From: Acidocella sp.
GTDB lineage: Bacteria > Pseudomonadota > Alphaproteobacteria > Acetobacterales > Acetobacteraceae
Assembly (NCBI GenBank): GCA_027451225.1
Contig: DAIDJU010000151.1
Span: 1-35,896, forward strand
Reading direction: 5' to 3'
DNA: 35,896 bases
Below, piece by piece: positions 32,467 through 35,896 of this stretch. The notes under the pieces were generated by a model. That model was not told the DNA's origin and ran no database searches. It saw only the letters and a program-made list of their open reading frames with translations. The position numbers and the translations under genes are program-made. Each line of letters starts with the position of its first letter. Positions within the stretch are counted from its first letter, which is position 1.

Positions 32467-33870
32467 TCAGGCCAGAAGCGGCCCCCAGGATGGGTCGGAG
32501 GCATAGGTCGGGGTGTTGACCAGCTGTTCGTTGAACCCGTCGATTCCGATAGAAACCAGCCGCGAATCATGCCCGCTGCCGGTCGGATTCTGGCGGTCGA
32601 ACATGATGACGCGGCCATTGGGGCAGAAGGTCGAGTTTTCGACCAGGAAGCCCTGGGTGAGAATGCGCTCACCCGTGCCGTCCGGCGCCATCACGCCGAT
32701 GGAGAACCCGCCCGAACCCCAGAAGGTGTAGGAAATCAGATCCCCGCGCGGCGACCAGGACGGCTCGGCATAACGGCCGGGGCCGTAAGAAATGCGCTTG
32801 GCGCCTGAACCATCGGCGTTCATCACAAAGAGCTGCTGATTGCCGTCGCGGTCGGAGTTGAAGGCGATCTGCGACCCATCCGGCGAGTAGCAGGGCGTAA
32901 CATTGATCGAGTTGTAATCGGTCAGCTCGGTCATGCCGCCGCCGCCCAAGCCAACCTTGACGATGGCCGCCCCGCCGTTGCGCGAAACGGACATCAGCAG
33001 CGAGTTGCCATCCGGCGAGAAGCGCGGTCCGATGGTCATGTCACCGTAAGCGCCAATCAGGCGAGTGGTGCCCGATTGCAGATCGAACAGATAAACGCGC
33101 GGGTTGTTGTTCTGGAAGCTCACGAAAGCGAGCTGCTGACGCACCGGGTTGTATTGCGGCGAGATCGCCATCGAGGAGCCGTCGGTGAGGAACTGGTTGT
33201 TCGCGCCGTCGTAATCCATGATGGCGAGGCGGCGGATCGGGCTCGTGGTGGTGCCGCTCTCCGAGATGTAGGCGACACGCGAGTCGAAATAGCCCTTCTC
33301 GCCGATCATCTGCTGGTACACCGAATCGGCGATGATATGCGCGATGCGCCGCCAATTATCCGCGGTGGTGGTGTAGGCCGTGCCCTGGAGTTGCTGCTGC
33401 TGCTGCACGTTCCACAGGCGGAACTCCACGCGCAGCTGCCCGCCCCCGGCATCGGAGACGGAGCCGGTGACCAGCCCCTGCGCGCCCAGGATAGACCAGT
33501 TCTGCCACACCGGCGTGCCGTTGCTCACGGAATTGGGCACGAAGCTGGACGAATCCAGCGCCCGGAACAGGCCGGAATGGGTGAGGTCCGAGCCGATCAC
33601 GTTGGTGATCTGCGCACCGGTGGTGGTGCCGCCATCGAACGGCGCGATCGCGATGGGGATCGGCTGGTTCTGCGCGCCGCTCACATTGATGGCGTCGCCA
33701 CCACCGGAGGGCGCAGCGCCACCGCTGGGAGCGGCAGGCGCGGCAGCCGGGGCCGGGGTGGCATCGCCGCCGAGCATGCTCTGCGCAAAGGCGGACGGAC
33801 CGATCAATGTCGCGGCTCCGGCGCCAAGCATCCGGCGGCGGGAGAAGGGCGGCAGTATCAAACGCGTCAT
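32467..33870 (-). CDS. tolB: Tol-Pal system protein TolB
   Basis: The product is 467 residues from the ATG at 33870, which has AGAGG seven nt upstream. The N-terminus shows SRRRML (residues 10-15) followed by a mild hydrophobic stretch and AFAQ, which resembles a Tat signal. A low-complexity Ala/Pro/Gly linker follows (about 35-65). The TolB N-terminal domain (about 70-190) and a six-bladed beta propeller follow, with repeats such as PRFSPDGNSLLMS, PCYSPDGSQIAFNSDRDGNQQLFVMN in full, and PSWSPRGDLISY. TolB is the periplasmic partner of Pal and TolA in outer-membrane constriction. Confidence 0.95.
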   Translation of the reverse strand: MTRLILPPFSRRRMLGAGAATLIGPSAFAQSMLGGDATPAPAAAPAAPSGGAAPSGGGDAINVSGAQNQPIPIAIAPFDGGTTTGAQITNVIGSDLTHSGLFRALDSSSFVPNSVSNGTPVWQNWSILGAQGLVTGSVSDAGGGQLRVEFRLWNVQQQQQLQGTAYTTTADNWRRIAHIIADSVYQQMIGEKGYFDSRVAYISESGTTTSPIRRLAIMDYDGANNQFLTDGSSMAISPQYNPVRQQLAFVSFQNNNPRVYLFDLQSGTTRLIGAYGDMTIGPRFSPDGNSLLMSVSRNGGAAIVKVGLGGGGMTELTDYNSINVTPCYSPDGSQIAFNSDRDGNQQLFVMNADGSGAKRISYGPGRYAEPSWSPRGDLISYTFWGSGGFSIGVMAPDGTGERILTQGFLVENSTFCPNGRVIMFDRQNPTGSGHDSRLVSIGIDGFNEQLVNTPTYASDPSWGPLLA

Positions 33871-33881
33871 CACAAAACCTC

Positions 33882-34832
33882 TTACGGCGTGAAGTGGAAC
33901 AGGAAGGTCTGGTTCTGACCCAGCATGTAGGACGGCAGCGGCAACTGGGCGCACTGGTAGTTCATAACCGCATCGATGGCGCGGTTCGCATAAGCATTGA
34001 AATACGGATCGCTCATCTTGCCCTGGTCCTGCGGCGCGACGACAGCTTGGCGCACCGTACCCGAGGGGTCAGTGGTCACGAGCAGCATCACGCTGAACCC
34101 GGCAAGCCCAGGCGCACCGGCATCCACGCTCCAGCAAGGGCGCACATGGTTGCCGATAGCATCGCGGTCAGCCCCGGAAAGCCCGGAATTGGCCGTGCTG
34201 TTCGGGCTGCCGCCACCATTGGGCGCACCACCCGCATCCGGGTTGTACACATGCGTCGGCGGCTGCGTCTGCTTCTGCAGGGCCTGCAGCTTCATCAGCG
34301 TGTTCAGCACGTTCTGGCTCAGCGGCGCCGGGGTCTTCACCACGTGCTGCTGATGCGTCGGGCTCTTGGCCGGTGCCGGGGGCTGCTTCTCAGGCGTGGG
34401 CTTCTGCGGCTGCTGCACATTGCTCGTCTGCTTCTGCGGCGGCTGCGGTGGCGGCGGCGGCGTGGGCAGCGGCTCCGTGGTGGGAGCTGGCGGCGGAGGC
34501 GGCGCGGCGGGGGCCGGCGGCGTGGGGCTCGGCTTCTGCTCGGGCGCCGGAGGCGGCGGCGGAGGCGGCGGCGGCGGCGCCTCGATGGGCTGCGGCTTCG
34601 GCTGCGTTACCGCCAGCGGCCCCTGGTGCGGCACGGGCAGGTTGGAAGGCGCTGGCACCTTGCCGGCGTTCAGCGCCTCTTGGGGCATAGTGGGGCCCAC
34701 GAGGTCCACATCCACGTCTTCACTGGCGGTGGTGTCCAGCGGTTGCAGCGGCAACGTCACGATCGCCGCGACGATGATCGCGACGTGGACAAACGAGGAT
34801 ATGATTGCGCCACGGCGCAGATCCCGGTCCAA
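33882..34832 (-). CDS. tolA: TolA-like protein with proline-rich central domain
   Basis: The 316-residue protein has one N-terminal transmembrane helix (about 9-28) and a C-terminal TonB/TolA-like domain (about 215-316, IGNHVRPCWSVDAGAPGL to the end). The middle (about 75-175) is rich in Pro and Gln, with a run of ten prolines (86-95), in place of the Ala/Lys/Glu helix of enteric TolA. TTG at 34832 has GGGGAG eight nt upstream. It follows tolR by 22 nt; the tolB ribosome binding site overlaps its stop codon. Assignment as TolA rests on operon position and C-terminal domain. Confidence 0.9.
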   Translation of the reverse strand: MDRDLRRGAIISSFVHVAIIVAAIVTLPLQPLDTTASEDVDVDLVGPTMPQEALNAGKVPAPSNLPVPHQGPLAVTQPKPQPIEAPPPPPPPPPPAPEQKPSPTPPAPAAPPPPPAPTTEPLPTPPPPPQPPQKQTSNVQQPQKPTPEKQPPAPAKSPTHQQHVVKTPAPLSQNVLNTLMKLQALQKQTQPPTHVYNPDAGGAPNGGGSPNSTANSGLSGADRDAIGNHVRPCWSVDAGAPGLAGFSVMLLVTTDPSGTVRQAVVAPQDQGKMSDPYFNAYANRAIDAVMNYQCAQLPLPSYMLGQNQTFLFHFTP

Positions 34833-34854
34833 AGTCCTTACTCCCCTCCCCGGC

Positions 34855-35286
<432 letters not shown>

Positions 35287-35896
35287 TTACTTATGCTCCT
35301 CGGACTGGCGCGAGAGAATGGCCGAGAACTCAGCCCCGAACCCCTCGAGCCGCCCGGCGAAGCGGGAGAGATCGTTGGAGATCTTGTTATAGGCCAGCAC
35401 CGAGGGGATGGCGGCGACAAGGCCGATGGCGGTGGCGAACAATGCTTCCGCGATGCCCGGGGCCACGACCGAAAGATCGGTGTTGTGCATGGCGGCGATG
35501 GCCGAGAAGGAGTGCATGATACCCCACACCGTGCCGAACAGGCCGATGAACGGCGCGGTCGAGCCCACGGAGGCAAGGAAGATCATGAAGCGCTCCAGGC
35601 GGTCCATCTCGCGCATGATGGTCACGTTCATGGCGCGGTCCACGCGCTCCTTCACGCCGGTCTTGCCGATCTCGGAGCCCGCGATACGCGCGGTGCGCTT
35701 CCACTCGCTCATGGCGGCGCCGAACACGGCGGCCATCGGGTTGGAGGGGTCAGCGCCCTCGCGCTCATAGAGCGTATCCAGGCTGCCGCCGGACCAGAAT
35801 TCGTCCTCGAACACACTCGCCTCGCGGTTCACGCGGCGCAGGGTCATCACTTTCTCGATGATGATCGTCCACACCCACACGCTGGCGAAGAGCAGG
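35287..35896 (-). CDS. tolQ: Tol-Pal system protein TolQ (partial, N-terminus outside window)
   Basis: About 203 residues are visible; the frame stays open to the right edge and begins within the first transmembrane helix (LLFASVWVWTIIIEK), so a short N-terminal part is missing. The MotA/TolQ/ExbB core is clear: RDRAMNVTIMREMDRLERFMIFLASVGSTAPFIGLFGTVWGIMHSF and then ALFATAIGLVAAIPSVLAYN. TolQ is the membrane stator subunit. An internal GTG could be mistaken for a start but lies inside the helix. Confidence 0.96.
   Translation of the reverse strand, partial: LLFASVWVWTIIIEKVMTLRRVNREASVFEDEFWSGGSLDTLYEREGADPSNPMAAVFGAAMSEWKRTARIAGSEIGKTGVKERVDRAMNVTIMREMDRLERFMIFLASVGSTAPFIGLFGTVWGIMHSFSAIAAMHNTDLSVVAPGIAEALFATAIGLVAAIPSVLAYNKISNDLSRFAGRLEGFGAEFSAILSRQSEEHK

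Overview
The window is GC-rich, almost fully coding DNA from a Gram-negative alphaproteobacterium. The lipid A gene lpxI, a Caulobacter-type cpa/tad pilus locus and the gene order around bamA fit Rhodospirillales/Acetobacterales, probably Acetobacteraceae. This placement comes from gene content and protein style, not from a database search. Almost everything is on the minus strand; only gltX and one tRNA are on plus.

Layout from left to right. Positions 1-2033 hold the N-terminal part of a Wzc/GumC-like polysaccharide co-polymerase fused to a tyrosine-kinase-like P-loop domain, cut by the window edge. A ComEC-like competence channel (2071-4074) is divergent from gltX (4155-5549). A bidirectional terminator separates gltX from a tad/cpa type IVc pilus locus on the minus strand, whose transcription order is flp pilin, a 700-bp AT-richer spacer, cpaA, cpaB, cpaC, a very short cpaD-like lipoprotein, cpaE, cpaF, tadB, tadC and a TadD-like TPR lipoprotein with a C-terminal SPOR domain. 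Two tRNA genes, Leu(CAA) on minus and Asn(GTT) on plus, lie next to the pilin gene.

From 16156 to 31328 the minus strand carries one long envelope and translation cluster. In transcription order it is rpsB, tsf, pyrH, frr, uppS, cdsA, dxr, rseP, bamA, skp/ompH, lpxD, fabZ, lpxA, lpxI, gloA and a sulfotransferase. This is the classical rpsB-to-lpxA supercluster, but lpxB does not follow lpxA/lpxI; a glyoxalase and a sulfotransferase occupy the end. Many gene pairs overlap or abut (TGATG, ATGA), so they are probably cotranscribed in blocks and translationally coupled.

The right end (31554-35896) holds an OmpW-like porin with a possible CRP/FNR-type control region, and tolQ (cut by the edge), tolR, tolA and tolB. 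A strong terminator sits directly after tolB, and no pal gene follows it.

I see no CRISPR array, phage, insertion sequence or recognisable defence system. The most interesting points are variations on known envelope machines: a TadD-SPOR fusion and mini-CpaD in the pilus locus, a proline-rich TolA and Skp, a Tat-like signal on TolB, tol genes without adjacent pal, a sulfotransferase attached to the lipid A operon, and dyad-rich control regions upstream of ompW and between rseP and bamA.
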